The notes: a model not told the origin generated them from the sequence alone. DNA of 64,000 nucleotides from Gammaproteobacteria bacterium (GCA_003645255.1 QNES01000003.1:1-64000), one strand, 5' to 3'. Shown: positions 51,037-61,027, numbered from the stretch's first letter. A program made the numbers and translations.

Positions 51037-52116
51037 ATGCTTTCTTCGTTTAAAATTACCCGCCGTCCTTCTCGACCTATTCAGGTTGGCAAAGTAGCAG
51101 TGGGGGGTAATGCACCCATTTCAGTACAAAGTATGACTAACACGGACACCTGCAATGTAGCAGATACCGTAGCACAAATCCAAGCTCTGCAAAATGTCGG
51201 TGCTGATATTGTACGAGTTGCCGTCCCTACTTTAGAAGCGGCTGAAGCCTTTGGAAAAATTAAAAAACGGGTTAATATCCCGTTAGTGGCAGATATTCAT
51301 TTTGACTATCGTATTGCCCTGAAAGTGGCTGAGTTAGGGGTAGACTGTTTGCGCATTAATCCTGGCAATATTGGGCGCGAAGATCGTGTCCGAGCGGTCG
51401 TGGATTGTGCTAAAGATAAAAATATTCCCATTCGTATTGGTGTCAATGCAGGCTCTTTGGAAAAAGACTTACAGAAAAAATACGGTGAACCAACCGCTGA
51501 TGCCCTAGTTGAATCAGCCCTACGCCATATTGAAATTCTGGATAGACTCAATTTTCCCGATTTTAAAATTAGCCTTAAAGCTTCAGAAGTTTTTATGACT
51601 GTCGCAGCTTACCGAAAACTAGCGACACAAATTGAACAACCGCTACATTTAGGCATTACAGAAGCCGGCGGCTTTCGCGCAGGTGCTGTTAAATCTGCTA
51701 TTGGTTTAGGAATGTTATTAGCAGATGGCATTGGCGATACGATCCGCGTTTCACTGGCAGCCGATCCAGTCGAGGAAATCAAAGTCGGATTTGATATTTT
51801 AAAAAGTCTCCACCTTCGTCAAAAAGGCATCAACTTAATTGCCTGCCCCTCTTGTTCCCGGCAAAACTTTGATGTCATAAAAACCGTCAATGAATTAGAG
51901 AGCCGTCTTGAAGACATTTTACAGCCACTAGATGTAGCAATAATGGGTTGCGTGGTGAATGGACCAGGAGAAGCGCGAGAAACACACATCGCTATCACTG
52001 GCGGTACACCCAATAATTTGTTGTATATTAATGGTAAACCCGAACACAAAGTTAAAAATGAAAATTTAGTAGATGAATTGGAGCAGAAGATTCGGGCACT
52101 TGTGCTTCAAAAATAA
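51037..52116 (+). CDS. ispG: (E)-4-hydroxy-3-methylbut-2-enyl-diphosphate synthase
   Basis: IspG (GcpE) is the [4Fe-4S] enzyme that makes HMBPP in the MEP isoprenoid pathway. The 359-residue, two-domain bacterial form has the TIM-barrel opening [41 protein letters not shown], and the cluster cysteines in [10 protein letters not shown] and [12 protein letters not shown]. It follows rodZ as usual. hisS, which often follows ispG, is absent here; a hairpin terminator follows instead. Confidence 0.97.
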   Translation: MLSSFKITRRPSRPIQVGKVAVGGNAPISVQSMTNTDTCNVADTVAQIQALQNVGADIVRVAVPTLEAAEAFGKIKKRVNIPLVADIHFDYRIALKVAELGVDCLRINPGNIGREDRVRAVVDCAKDKNIPIRIGVNAGSLEKDLQKKYGEPTADALVESALRHIEILDRLNFPDFKISLKASEVFMTVAAYRKLATQIEQPLHLGITEAGGFRAGAVKSAIGLGMLLADGIGDTIRVSLAADPVEEIKVGFDILKSLHLRQKGINLIACPSCSRQNFDVIKTVNELESRLEDILQPLDVAIMGCVVNGPGEARETHIAITGGTPNNLLYINGKPEHKVKNENLVDELEQKIRALVLQK

Positions 52117-52171
52117 CCGCTTATGCGGGAAGAAACCCAGTTTTTTAAAAATTTGCTTTCTAATTTGATAG

Positions 52172-52202
52172 AAATACTATTTTTGAAAAATAGTATTTTT
52201 AA
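52172..52202 (+). terminator. Hairpin after ispG
   Basis: AAATACTATTTTT and AAAAATAGTATTT are perfect 13-nt inverted copies around a single G, followed by a few T. It lies about 55 nt after the ispG stop. An AGAAACCCAGTTTTTT-type repeat precedes it (52134-52161). Confidence 0.6.
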
Positions 52203-52293
52203 CACGTTAAGGCTGAGTTGAGTCGTTACAAAGACCGTACCTACTTAACTATTTGATTTAATTTGTTTTTTTAATTATCAATAGGGAAAAATC

Positions 52294-52542
52294 ATGACAA
52301 CGATTACACTTGAAGAAGAGATCTTCGCTGAATTAGAAATGATTGCAAGGCGCAAATTAACGACGGTAGAAACGCTCGTCAAAGAGACTTTACAACGGTA
52401 TTTGCAATCTACAGACGCTCAACCACCTAGAAAATATTCTTTTATTGGAATTGGACGCAGCGGTCAAAAGAATATCTCTACACAGGTAGAAGAGACGTTG
52501 GCAAAAGGGGCAAATCGCATTGAGGGATGGAGTTTATCATGA
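52294..52542 (+). CDS. Small antitoxin-like protein without a partner
   Basis: The 82-residue protein starts MTTITLEEEIFAELEMIARR, a strand-helix pattern of ribbon-helix-helix type, and continues to a Pro/Lys linker (PPRKYSFIGIG) and a C-terminal segment. This matches antitoxins usually paired with a PIN-domain toxin whose gene overlaps the antitoxin stop. An ATG does overlap the stop (TCATGATG), but its frame ends after 22 codons without PIN motifs. AGGGAAAA precedes the start. Confidence 0.6.
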   Translation: MTTITLEEEIFAELEMIARRKLTTVETLVKETLQRYLQSTDAQPPRKYSFIGIGRSGQKNISTQVEETLAKGANRIEGWSLS

Positions 52543-52662
52543 TGAATGAAAGTGCTTTGTTGATATTGCGCCCTAAACATTGTTCCTACTTTGTCATTAT
52601 CCCATAACTTTAAAGCCAAGTTTAGTTTTGAATAAGATTTATTATCCAAAAAAAGGTATTTT

Positions 52663-54969
52663 ATGACGACAAAACTTCCTGATTACACACGCTCTTTTGC
52701 TGAAGTTTATTTAGCAGAAATGGAATATGTGAAAACCAAGCGTGAGACGATGAATATTGCCACGGAAACAGTTGAGAAAGAATCCGACAGAATACGTCAA
52801 GAACTGGAAAAACTCAGTGAAAATTCTGAGAATCAGTCCGAAGTTCCCCGTTTTGACGTGAGAATTAGTAATGATGCGGAACTCGTGGGACTCGCATTAT
52901 CCGGTGGAGGTGTTCGTTCTGCCACCTTTAACTTAGGTTTACTTCAAGGGCTTGATAAAGGGGGAATATTACGTTATTGCGACTATCTTTCTACCGTTTC
53001 CGGGGGAGGATATATCGGTTCATGTTTGAGTTCTTTATTGACTAATTCTGAAGCATCGACAGATTCGTCCTCGAAAAAAGGACACTTTCCATTTCGTTTT
53101 CATCGTGACAGTGAGTCAGATGAACACCAAGAGGTTAATTATCAACTACTGTCTGAGCCAGATAGTTACGAAGAACGGCGCGAAGTGAGCTATCTGCGAG
53201 CCGCCAAAAACTATTTAGGACTTGATCGGGGCATATTCAGTTTAGATACTTGGCGTTTTATTTCCATGTTTTTGTCCGGCGTGATATTGATCAATATCGT
53301 ACCGCTTATCTTTGCTATTTTGACGGCTTATGGTTTATTTTTAATTGAAAATCCACTGGCGGTATTTTATGCCATCCCTCAACTCAATGAAATAGGAGAA
53401 GTGGTAGGTTATACCCAGGGAAACTTTGATAAAGTAAGCACTTTTTTCAATTTTCATTCGTTGATAAACTTTTTGCTGGAATTGGCAATGTACACTTTTG
53501 GGATGATGATCATTGCTCGCGGATTATCGGTGTTTTCTAATTTAAATACCAAAGTAGTGACCGGCTTACAAGCCTGGTTAGGTGTCATAACCGTTATACT
53601 CGTTATTATAGTGGGATTGACTACCTTTACCTTTTATTTATTCTTGGATGAATATGGCAAGATAGATAAACAGCTCTTAACTTTGTTGAACTACACCTTA
53701 TTGGCGGCGATTCTATTTTTTATTTTCGGTCGTTTAAAGGCAACCAATCAGTTCGTACAAAGCATCTTGAAAGTTATGTTATTCCTTGCCCTAGTCGCAC
53801 TGTTTCCTATCATTTTTGCCCAATTCTTTCGCATACTATGGAAACTAAGTTTTTTTGAAACTGTCTATGACTTTGTACCGATGCTTGCGACTTTTTTACC
53901 TGGGACGTTTGAATCCGTGTTGAAGTGGTTACCAATGCCAATATTCGCCGCTGTGATCCTGTTTATTATAAGTTTAATGATCAATATCAATAGCATTTCT
54001 CAACATGCTTTTTATCGTGATGGTCTCAGTAAAACTTATATGATCAAGCGAAAAAAAGGGAAAATTAAGTCCAATGAAGGCATAACCCTCAAGGAACTCC
54101 ATACCCATCACAATGGTCCTTATCACCTAATTAATGCGACTTTGAATCTCCAAGGTTCTACAAATCGTCATTTATCTGGACGCATGGCTGATTACTTTAT
54201 TTTCTCAAAGTTCTATTGTGGAGCCGAATCAACAGGCTACCACCATACTGAAAGCTATAACAAGGGTCAAACAGAACTCGCGACGGCGATGGCTATTTCG
54301 GGTGCTGCTGCCAGTCCTTCCATGGGAACTGATACTAATTCCCTGATGGCTTTTTACATGATTTTATTTAATATTCGCTTGAATGTTTGGATGCCTAATC
54401 CTAATCCAAAATATGCAGCCAAAAAATTGACAATATGGCCCCGTTATTTTTTGAAAGAGTTTTTTCCCCTTAATAAAGAGGAAAATGCTAAACTCAACCT
54501 ATCTGATGGGGCGCATCACGAAAACCTCGGTATCTATCCTTTACTCAAGCGTCGTTGCCGATTGATTATTGCCTCAGATGCGGCTTCCGATCCTGATTAC
54601 AAGATAAATGATCTGGCTAATCTGAAACGCAAAGCCCGTATTGATTTGGGGATAAACATTGAACTGGACATGACACCATTACGCCCAGATCAAGATGGGA
54701 ATGTTGCAAAATGCTATGTTAAAGGGATTATTCATTATCCCAATGATAAGAATGGGGTTTTATTTTATATCAAAACCTCAATGACAGGAAAAGAACCGGA
54801 AGATTTGCTTTCCTATCGGCGTAAAAACCCCAGTTTTCCTGACGAAACAACCGCCAACCAATTTTTTAACGAGGCTCAATTTGAATCCTATCGAAAATTG
54901 GGTGAAGTCATTGGTAAAGCAGTTTGCCCCGATATTGAAGAGGAAATTCAAAATATTTTTCTGCCCTGA
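52663..54969 (+). CDS. Membrane-spanning patatin-like phospholipase
   Basis: The 768-residue protein has the patatin oxyanion loop GLALSGGGVRSATFNLGLLQ (76-95) and nucleophile Ser113 in STVSGGGYIG. The catalytic Asp is in SDGAHHENLGIYPLLKR near residue 605. About 400 residues separate the two, and this insert contains at least seven hydrophobic helices (for example FISMFLSGVILINIVPLIFA, 206-225). So the hydrolase is split by a membrane domain. Lipid substrate and role (membrane remodelling, storage or toxin-like) are unknown. No secretion genes lie next to it. Confidence 0.85.
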   Translation: MTTKLPDYTRSFAEVYLAEMEYVKTKRETMNIATETVEKESDRIRQELEKLSENSENQSEVPRFDVRISNDAELVGLALSGGGVRSATFNLGLLQGLDKGGILRYCDYLSTVSGGGYIGSCLSSLLTNSEASTDSSSKKGHFPFRFHRDSESDEHQEVNYQLLSEPDSYEERREVSYLRAAKNYLGLDRGIFSLDTWRFISMFLSGVILINIVPLIFAILTAYGLFLIENPLAVFYAIPQLNEIGEVVGYTQGNFDKVSTFFNFHSLINFLLELAMYTFGMMIIARGLSVFSNLNTKVVTGLQAWLGVITVILVIIVGLTTFTFYLFLDEYGKIDKQLLTLLNYTLLAAILFFIFGRLKATNQFVQSILKVMLFLALVALFPIIFAQFFRILWKLSFFETVYDFVPMLATFLPGTFESVLKWLPMPIFAAVILFIISLMININSISQHAFYRDGLSKTYMIKRKKGKIKSNEGITLKELHTHHNGPYHLINATLNLQGSTNRHLSGRMADYFIFSKFYCGAESTGYHHTESYNKGQTELATAMAISGAAASPSMGTDTNSLMAFYMILFNIRLNVWMPNPNPKYAAKKLTIWPRYFLKEFFPLNKEENAKLNLSDGAHHENLGIYPLLKRRCRLIIASDAASDPDYKINDLANLKRKARIDLGINIELDMTPLRPDQDGNVAKCYVKGIIHYPNDKNGVLFYIKTSMTGKEPEDLLSYRRKNPSFPDETTANQFFNEAQFESYRKLGEVIGKAVCPDIEEEIQNIFLP

Positions 54970-54991
54970 ATTTTCAAAATTTGCATAACAC

Positions 54992-55050
54992 AAACCTGCC
55001 AGGTTTAAAAAACCTGGCAGGTTTAAAGGTTTAAAAAACCTGCCATGTTT
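54992..55050. repeat. Tandem AACCTG(C/T)CAGGTT palindromes between convergent genes
   Basis: Three linked copies of AAACCTGCCAGGTTT / AAACCTGGCAGGTTT / AAACCTGCCATGTTT alternate with TTTAAAAA. The C-variant replaces the usual GTC. It lies between the ends of the patatin gene and ugd and may end both transcripts. Confidence 0.75.
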
Positions 55051-55096
55051 GGCTTGAAAGTTTTTTCAGTTCTTAAAACCTCATTCCTATGTTTGA

Positions 55097-56428
55097 TTAT
55101 AATCGTTCCCCACGCCCTATCGCATAATAGGTAATACCCCGTTGGCGCATTCTTTCAGGTTCATAAAGGTTACGTCCATCAAAAATGACGGGTTGGTTTA
55201 GATTGCCTTTGATAAGTTCAAAATTTGGGCTGCGAAAATGTTTCCATTCTGTCATAATAACTAATGCATCGGCACCCTGGAGAGCTGCTTCAGGTGTTTC
55301 ACAAAATTTTAAATCTGAACGCTTACCATATAAGTGCTGAGTTTCGGACATCGCTTGTGGATCATAAGCTTGTATATTAGCACCTTCTGCCCATAAAGCT
55401 TCTATTAACTTGCGACTGGGTGCCTCACGCATGTCATCAGTATTGGGTTTAAAGGCGAGTCCCCATAATGCAAATCGACGATTTTGTAACTGCCCTTGAA
55501 AATGTTTATGAATTTTTTGAAATAAAACTTGTGGCTGATGTTGATTGATAGTTTCAACCGCAGGTAATATTTGAGTATCAACCCCGACTTGTCGAGCTGA
55601 ACGTATTAAGGCTTGTACATCTTTGGGAAAGCAACTTCCACCATAGCCTGCGCCAGGATAGATAAAATCAAATCCAATACGGGGATCGGAACCCATGCCA
55701 ATACGGACTTGTTCAATATCAGCCCCTACCAATTCAGCAATATGAGCCATTTCATTCATAAAGCTGATTTTGGTGGCTAATATCGCGTTAGCAGCATATT
55801 TAGTCATTTCCGCAGAACGAATATCCATCACAATAAGCCGATCACGATTCCGGTTAAATGGCGCGTAAAGTTCACGCATGATTTCAGTTGGACGAGATTG
55901 ATCGGTGCCAACAATAATCCTATCGGGTTTTAAAAAATCTGAAATGGCAGCCCCTTCTTTTAAAAACTCCGGGTTAGACACCACGTCAAAATCACAGGCG
56001 ACGGCGCGAGCGTCAAGTGCCCTTTGTACAGTTTCACGTACTTTATCTGCCGTACCCACGGGAACGGTAGATTTATCCATAATCAGTTGATAGCCGGTCA
56101 TGTATTTGCCAATCGTCTCAGCCACTTGTAATACATATTGAAGATCGGCTGCACCATCTTCATCAGGTGGTGTACCAACCGCAATGCATTGAATATCAGC
56201 GTGCTTGACCGCTTTGACAACATCAGTGGTAAATTGCAAACGACCGGCAGCGAGGTTTGTTTTTAAAAGGGTTTCTAAGCCGGGTTCGTGAATAGGCACT
56301 TTACCTTGCTGCAATTGGGCAATTTTCTTTTCATCAACATCGACACATAAAACATGATTGCCCACATCTGCTAAACAAGTACCTGTCACTAAACCTACAT
56401 AGCCTGAGCCAAAAATGCTAATATACAT
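55097..56428 (-). CDS. ugd: UDP-glucose 6-dehydrogenase
   Basis: Ugd oxidises UDP-glucose to UDP-glucuronate for capsule or exopolysaccharide. The 443 residues have the NAD-binding motif [17 protein letters not shown] (7-23), [11 protein letters not shown], the catalytic Cys in [11 protein letters not shown] and the C-terminal [17 protein letters not shown]. The start is preceded by ATTCACA heptamer repeats and not by a Shine-Dalgarno sequence. It stands alone. Confidence 0.96.
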   Translation of the reverse strand: MYISIFGSGYVGLVTGTCLADVGNHVLCVDVDEKKIAQLQQGKVPIHEPGLETLLKTNLAAGRLQFTTDVVKAVKHADIQCIAVGTPPDEDGAADLQYVLQVAETIGKYMTGYQLIMDKSTVPVGTADKVRETVQRALDARAVACDFDVVSNPEFLKEGAAISDFLKPDRIIVGTDQSRPTEIMRELYAPFNRNRDRLIVMDIRSAEMTKYAANAILATKISFMNEMAHIAELVGADIEQVRIGMGSDPRIGFDFIYPGAGYGGSCFPKDVQALIRSARQVGVDTQILPAVETINQHQPQVLFQKIHKHFQGQLQNRRFALWGLAFKPNTDDMREAPSRKLIEALWAEGANIQAYDPQAMSETQHLYGKRSDLKFCETPEAALQGADALVIMTEWKHFRSPNFELIKGNLNQPVIFDGRNLYEPERMRQRGITYYAIGRGERL

Positions 56429-56429
56429 A

Positions 56430-56457
56430 GTTAATTGTGAATTGTGAATTGTGAATG
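56430..56457. repeat. Heptamer direct repeats ahead of ugd
   Basis: Three tandem TTGTGAA units (ATTCACA-type on the coding strand) lie directly upstream of the ugd ATG on the minus strand. The sequence differs from the TAACTGA units at ndk but period and position are the same. Confidence 0.75.
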
Positions 56458-56528
56458 GATAGTAAACTTAACTATAATTATGTAAATATGAATTATGAAT
56501 AAAGTATCTTAACATTTTTTCAAATCAG

Positions 56529-56560
56529 TAGAAATCCGATTTTTAAAAAATCTGATTTCT
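56529..56560. repeat. AGAAATCCGATTTTT palindrome between divergent genes
   Basis: AGAAATCCGATTTTT and AAAAATCTGATTTCT form a hairpin with one mismatch. It lies 16 nt before the moeB-like start, so it is in the 5' region and not only at transcript ends. Confidence 0.75.
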
Positions 56561-56576
56561 TGAGCAGAATAATTTA

Positions 56577-57317
56577 ATGGATGATGCACAATTATTACGT
56601 TATAGTCGTCAAATTTTATTGCCCCAGGTTGGCATAGAAAATCAAGAACGTTTATTAAACTCTAAAGTATTAATTATTGGTATGGGTGGCTTAGGTTCAC
56701 CGGCAGCCATGTATTTGGCAGCGGCGGGGGTAGGGCATTTACTATTATGTGATTTTGATGTTGTTGATCTATCTAACTTACAACGCCAAATCATTCATAA
56801 CACAGATGACATTGGTAAACCCAAGGTAGAATCCGCGCGTGATTCATTGTTAGCTTTAAATCCATTGATTAAAATTACCCCCCTTTATCAACAATTAGAT
56901 CATGATGCTTTAGCAAAGCAAATAAGTCAAGTAGATGTCGTGCTAGACTGTAGTGATAATTTGCCAACACGCTTTGCGATTAATCAAGCTTGCGTGGAAA
57001 CACAGACTCCCTTAGTATCGGGGGCTGCGATACGTATGGAAGGACAAATTACGGTTTTTCGTAGTGACATACCTGACAGTCCTTGTTATCGTTGTTTATA
57101 TCCCAGCAAAGAAGCACTGGTGGAAACTTGCACCCAAACTGGAATATTAGCACCTGTGGTAGGTATTATTGGTAGTTTACAAGCGTTGGAAGCTATGAAA
57201 CTTATTATGGGTGTAGGTGAAAGCTTGATTGGACAGTTGTTATTGATTGACGCTTTGAATATGGAATTTAATCAAATGAAATTGGTCAAAAATCCGACAT
57301 GCCCTACATGTGGGTAA
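56577..57317 (+). CDS. moeB: MoeB/ThiF-family adenylyltransferase
   Basis: E1-like enzyme that adenylates the C-terminal Gly of a small sulfur carrier (MoaD or ThiS). The 246 residues carry the nucleotide-binding GMGGLGSPAAMYLAAAGVG (35-53), DFDVVDLSNLQRQ with the conserved Arg, DCSDNLPTRFAIN, and zinc-binding CYRC (171-174) and CPTC at the very end. MoeB and ThiF cannot be separated firmly from sequence; length and lack of thi neighbours favour MoeB. No ribosome binding site is clear. Confidence 0.9.
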   Translation: MDDAQLLRYSRQILLPQVGIENQERLLNSKVLIIGMGGLGSPAAMYLAAAGVGHLLLCDFDVVDLSNLQRQIIHNTDDIGKPKVESARDSLLALNPLIKITPLYQQLDHDALAKQISQVDVVLDCSDNLPTRFAINQACVETQTPLVSGAAIRMEGQITVFRSDIPDSPCYRCLYPSKEALVETCTQTGILAPVVGIIGSLQALEAMKLIMGVGESLIGQLLLIDALNMEFNQMKLVKNPTCPTCG

Positions 57318-57437
57318 TGGTTAATTCTACGAAAGTCACATTGATGTTGGTGTGTCAAAAATACTTTTTTTTTATTCTTTAATTTTCACAGATTTCTATA
57401 CTAACTACCAGGTTCATTGAAAAGTTCTTGGAAATGG

Positions 57438-57468
57438 ATAACAAATAACTGATAACAGATAACTGATA
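57438..57468. repeat. TAACTGA-type heptamer repeats
   Basis: Units TAACAAA, TAACTGA, TAACAGA and TAACTGA run in tandem and end exactly at the ATG of a 36-codon ORF. This matches the placement before ndk and supports that ORF as a true gene. Upstream, at 57372-57398, is a half copy of the AATTTTCACAGATTT repeat. Confidence 0.8.
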
Positions 57469-57579
57469 ATGACTCATTCCAAACAAGAGCTAGTTAAAGC
57501 ACTTGTGGCTAATTTAACGGAAATAGAAAACGAATCTGCACGTTTTGAAGCAGCTTTAAAATCAGGTGGATACTTATGA
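57469..57579 (+). CDS. 36-residue ORF coupled to the c-di-GMP regulator gene
   Basis: The ORF encodes a small soluble, helical peptide starting MTHSKQELVKALVANLTEIE and ending LKSGGYL. Its stop overlaps the start of the REC-PAS-GGDEF-EAL gene by 4 nt (ATGA), and a TAACTGA array sits right before its start as at ndk. These two facts support translation; it could be a small protein or a leader coupling peptide. No family is recognised. Confidence 0.5.
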   Translation: MTHSKQELVKALVANLTEIENESARFEAALKSGGYL

Positions 57580-59666
57580 TAAATAGCCAAGCATGTATTT
57601 TAGTGGTTGATGATGCCCACTTGATTCGCAAATTATTAGAGCAGGTTCTACAAAAATATGGCTACACTGTCGAAATAGCTGAAAACGGTCAACAAGCGAT
57701 TGATTCCTTTATCAAACATCAGCCCGATTTAATACTGATGGACGCGGATATGCCTATTCTTGATGGAATAACAGCTTGTCGTCAAATTAAACAATTGCCA
57801 GAGGCGAAAAACCTTCCTATTATCATGGTGACCGCTATTGTTGAGGGGAAATGGATTGATAGTGCTTATGCAGCAGGTGCGATGGATTATATTACTAAAC
57901 CGATTAACTTGGATGTTTTACGTAATCGCATTCACTATATTCTACAAGCCAAGCGTGCTGAAGAAGCCCTTTTTGAGGAAAAAGAAAAAGCTTTAGTGAC
58001 TTTATCTTCGATTTGTGATGGCGTAATCACAACGGATGCCGAGGGAATGGTAGAGTTTTTAAACCCAGTGGCAACGATTTTGACCGGGTGGACAACCCAA
58101 GAAGCGCAGGGATTACCTTTAAGCCAAGTGTTTTCAATTATTCACGAAAAAACTCAGCAGCCGATTGAATTTTCTATACAGTATTGTTTAAAAAACTGCA
58201 AAATGCTGGGATTAGAAAAAAATATTGTTTTGCTCCACCGTCAACAGAAAAAAAAGTTTGTCATAGAAAATTCAGCCGCACCGATTAAAGACCGCAATGG
58301 GCAAATGATTGGCGTAGTCTTAGTCTTTCATAATGTGACTGAAACACGCAAAATGACCCAAGAACTTTCCTATAAAGCTAAGCACGATGCCCTGACAGGT
58401 TTATACAACCGACTTGAATTTCAAATTCAACTTAAATATATCTTAGAAGGTTCGCGTGATAAAAATATTCAACATGCCCTGCTATATATGGATTTAGATC
58501 GCTTTAAAATTGTGAATGATACTTGTGGGCATGAAGCAGGTGATCAACTACTAAAAGATGTTGCATTGATATTGCAAGAAATTGTAAACAGGCACACTTC
58601 CTTTACACAAGCAACCTTAGCCAGATTAGGTGGAGATGAATTTGGTTTATTACTTGAACATTGCACTTTATCACACGCCTTAGATATTGCTAATAGCTTA
58701 TGTAAAGGGATTGAAAATTTAAGATTTTTTTGGCAGAATGAAGAACAAGAAAAAAGGGTTTTCAGTATCGGCATCAGTATCGGTTTAGTAGCGATTTCGG
58801 TGTTAATGGACAACCCAAAAAGCATTATAGCGATGGCTGACACCGCTTGTTATGCCGCAAAAAATGCTGGTCGTAATGGTGTTCATATTTATCAAGAAGA
58901 TAATGAAATGCCATCAGCTCATAATATACAATGGGTTTCTATGATCAACGACAATCTTGAAAAAGACAGCGGATTTTATTTATTTTATCAATCTATTACT
59001 CCTCTTACTTCTCACAATGATGTCAATGATTGTTATGAAATCTTGCTACGCATGAATGATCAACAGGAGCATTTAGTTCCCCCAGGGGCTTTTTTATCTG
59101 CTGCTATGCGTTATAATTTAATGCCTTCCTTGGATCGGTGGGTGATCGCTAAAATACTTAAGTGGTTAAGTACACAGCCTCAGCATTTAGATAACTTAAC
59201 TTTAATCACAATTAATATTTCAGGTTATTCACTCAATGATTCCCTTTTTTTGGAAACGATTATCAATTATCTTGAAGAGAGTGAAATTTCCACACATAAG
59301 TTCTGCTTTGAAATCGCCGAAACGACGGTTCTTAACAATCTAACAGGTGTTTTGGATTTTGTAATTGCCCTTAAAAAATTGGGCTGTCGTTTTGCGCTAG
59401 ACAATTTTGGTACGGGTATCGCCTCATTCGCTTACTTAAAATATCTCCCTGTCGATTTTTTAAAAATTGATGGTAGCTTGATTAAAAATATCATCAGCGA
59501 TCCAGTTGATTATGCCATGGTCAAATCTATCAATGATATAGCTCATCTTATGCAAATACAGACTATTGCTGAAAGTGTCGAAAACCAGGCGACGCTTGAT
59601 AAATTAAAAGAAATTCAGGTGGATTATGTGCAAGGCTATTGGATTGCTGAACCGAAACCTTTATAG
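57576..59666 (+). CDS. Response regulator with PAS, GGDEF and altered EAL domains
   Basis: A 696-residue c-di-GMP signalling protein. The receiver has Asp56 in LILMDADMP; a PAS domain covers about 135-260 (ICDGVITTDAEGMVEFLNPV); GGDEF is intact at about 350 (RLGGDEFGLL). In the EAL domain the signature is EIL (YEILLRM) and the usual DDFGTG reads DNFGTG, losing one metal-binding Asp, although EIAET, KIDGSLI and AESVEN remain. It is therefore likely a diguanylate cyclase with a weak or binding-only EAL. It precedes a type I secretion adaptor, which c-di-GMP often governs. Confidence 0.92.
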   Translation: MINSQACILVVDDAHLIRKLLEQVLQKYGYTVEIAENGQQAIDSFIKHQPDLILMDADMPILDGITACRQIKQLPEAKNLPIIMVTAIVEGKWIDSAYAAGAMDYITKPINLDVLRNRIHYILQAKRAEEALFEEKEKALVTLSSICDGVITTDAEGMVEFLNPVATILTGWTTQEAQGLPLSQVFSIIHEKTQQPIEFSIQYCLKNCKMLGLEKNIVLLHRQQKKKFVIENSAAPIKDRNGQMIGVVLVFHNVTETRKMTQELSYKAKHDALTGLYNRLEFQIQLKYILEGSRDKNIQHALLYMDLDRFKIVNDTCGHEAGDQLLKDVALILQEIVNRHTSFTQATLARLGGDEFGLLLEHCTLSHALDIANSLCKGIENLRFFWQNEEQEKRVFSIGISIGLVAISVLMDNPKSIIAMADTACYAAKNAGRNGVHIYQEDNEMPSAHNIQWVSMINDNLEKDSGFYLFYQSITPLTSHNDVNDCYEILLRMNDQQEHLVPPGAFLSAAMRYNLMPSLDRWVIAKILKWLSTQPQHLDNLTLITINISGYSLNDSLFLETIINYLEESEISTHKFCFEIAETTVLNNLTGVLDFVIALKKLGCRFALDNFGTGIASFAYLKYLPVDFLKIDGSLIKNIISDPVDYAMVKSINDIAHLMQIQTIAESVENQATLDKLKEIQVDYVQGYWIAEPKPL

Positions 59667-59718
59667 TTAATAATTATATAAAAATGTTATAAATCAATGT
59701 GTTATCAGGCATATCGAC

Positions 59719-61026
59719 ATGAAAGATTTATTCGGGCAACGGGCGAGAGAATATCAATATTTTTTAGATAGTAAGCCTTCCCGTTTTAGCCATTTAATTT
59801 TATGGATAACGCTATTATTTTTTGCCAGTGCCGGCGTTTGGGCTTATTATTCTAAACTTGATGAAGTCACTCGTGGAACCGGTAAAGTCATACCATCAAG
59901 CCATGTACAAGTTGTACAAAATCTGGAAGGGGGCATCGTTTCAGAAATTTTAATGAAAGAAGGCGAAATTGTTAAAAAAGGTCAAGTGTTATTACGGATT
60001 GATGACACTCGCTTTTCCTCCTCTTACCGTGAAAGCCAAGTGACTTCTTCAGCGATGGAAGCTAAAAAAGCCCGTTTAATCGCAGAATATCAGGGAAAAC
60101 CGTTTAAATTATCTCCAAAATGGAAAAAGCGAGAATTGTTTCTCAATGAACGCGCTTTAGCGCAATCGCGTCAACAGGAATTACAAGCAGGCATTGCAAT
60201 TTTAAACCAACAACAAACTCAAAAAAGACATGAAATTAAAGAATTAAAATCCAAACAACGCCACTTACAACATAGTTATGACTTCCTTCAAAAAGAATTG
60301 AAAATTACTCACCCGCTGGTTAAAAAAGGGGTCATGTCAGAAGTTGAATTATTGCGTTTACAACGTGAAGCCAGTCTTATGAAAGCTGAACTAGAAAATA
60401 CTCGCCTAAGCATTCCGCGTGTTGAAGCTGCTATTATTGAAACTGATCATAAAATTGAAGAAATCAAAGTAAATTTCCGCACACAAGCTTTAGCTGAACT
60501 CAATGAAATCAGGGCTGAATTATCGCGTATGTCTGAATCTAAGCGTGCGCTCAAAGATCGTGTCACACGCACCGCCGTCCGTTCACCCATGAAAGGGACA
60601 ATCAAACAAATTAAAGTCACAACTATCGGCGGTGTCGTTCAACCGGGCATGGATTTAGTAGAAATCGTTCCCTTAAAAGATAGTTTACTCATTGAAGCAC
60701 AAATTCGCCCTTCTGATATTGCCTTTTTGCATCCGGGGCAAATGGCAATGATTAAATTGACTGCCTATGATTTTTCAATTTTTGGTGGTTTAAAAGCATC
60801 CCTTGAACATATCAGTGCTGATACGATTATCAATGAGCGCGGTGAACCCTTTTTCTTGATTCGCCTACGTACAGAACGCAATTATTTAGGAACCATTGAA
60901 TTACCGTTGCCCATTATAGCGGGGATGACCGTCAACGTGGATATTTTAACAGGTAAAAAAAGCCTACTAGATTATTTACTTAAACCGATTAAAAAAGCAC
61001 AAGAACGTGCTTTACGTGAACGCTAA
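59719..61026 (+). CDS. HlyD-family type I secretion periplasmic adaptor
   Basis: Membrane-fusion protein linking an inner-membrane ABC exporter to TolC. The 435-residue protein has one N-terminal helix (HLILWITLLFFASAGVWAYY, about 25-44), the lipoyl half-motif VQNLEGGIVSEILMKEGE, a long coiled coil (about 145-285) and the closing beta-barrel with AVRSPMKGTIKQIKVTTIGG and VQPGMDLVEIVP. Its ABC and outer-membrane partners are not in the window. It lies 52 nt after the c-di-GMP gene, suggesting an adhesin-export (LapC-like) role. Confidence 0.9.
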   Translation: MKDLFGQRAREYQYFLDSKPSRFSHLILWITLLFFASAGVWAYYSKLDEVTRGTGKVIPSSHVQVVQNLEGGIVSEILMKEGEIVKKGQVLLRIDDTRFSSSYRESQVTSSAMEAKKARLIAEYQGKPFKLSPKWKKRELFLNERALAQSRQQELQAGIAILNQQQTQKRHEIKELKSKQRHLQHSYDFLQKELKITHPLVKKGVMSEVELLRLQREASLMKAELENTRLSIPRVEAAIIETDHKIEEIKVNFRTQALAELNEIRAELSRMSESKRALKDRVTRTAVRSPMKGTIKQIKVTTIGGVVQPGMDLVEIVPLKDSLLIEAQIRPSDIAFLHPGQMAMIKLTAYDFSIFGGLKASLEHISADTIINERGEPFFLIRLRTERNYLGTIELPLPIIAGMTVNVDILTGKKSLLDYLLKPIKKAQERALRER

Positions 61027-61027
61027 T

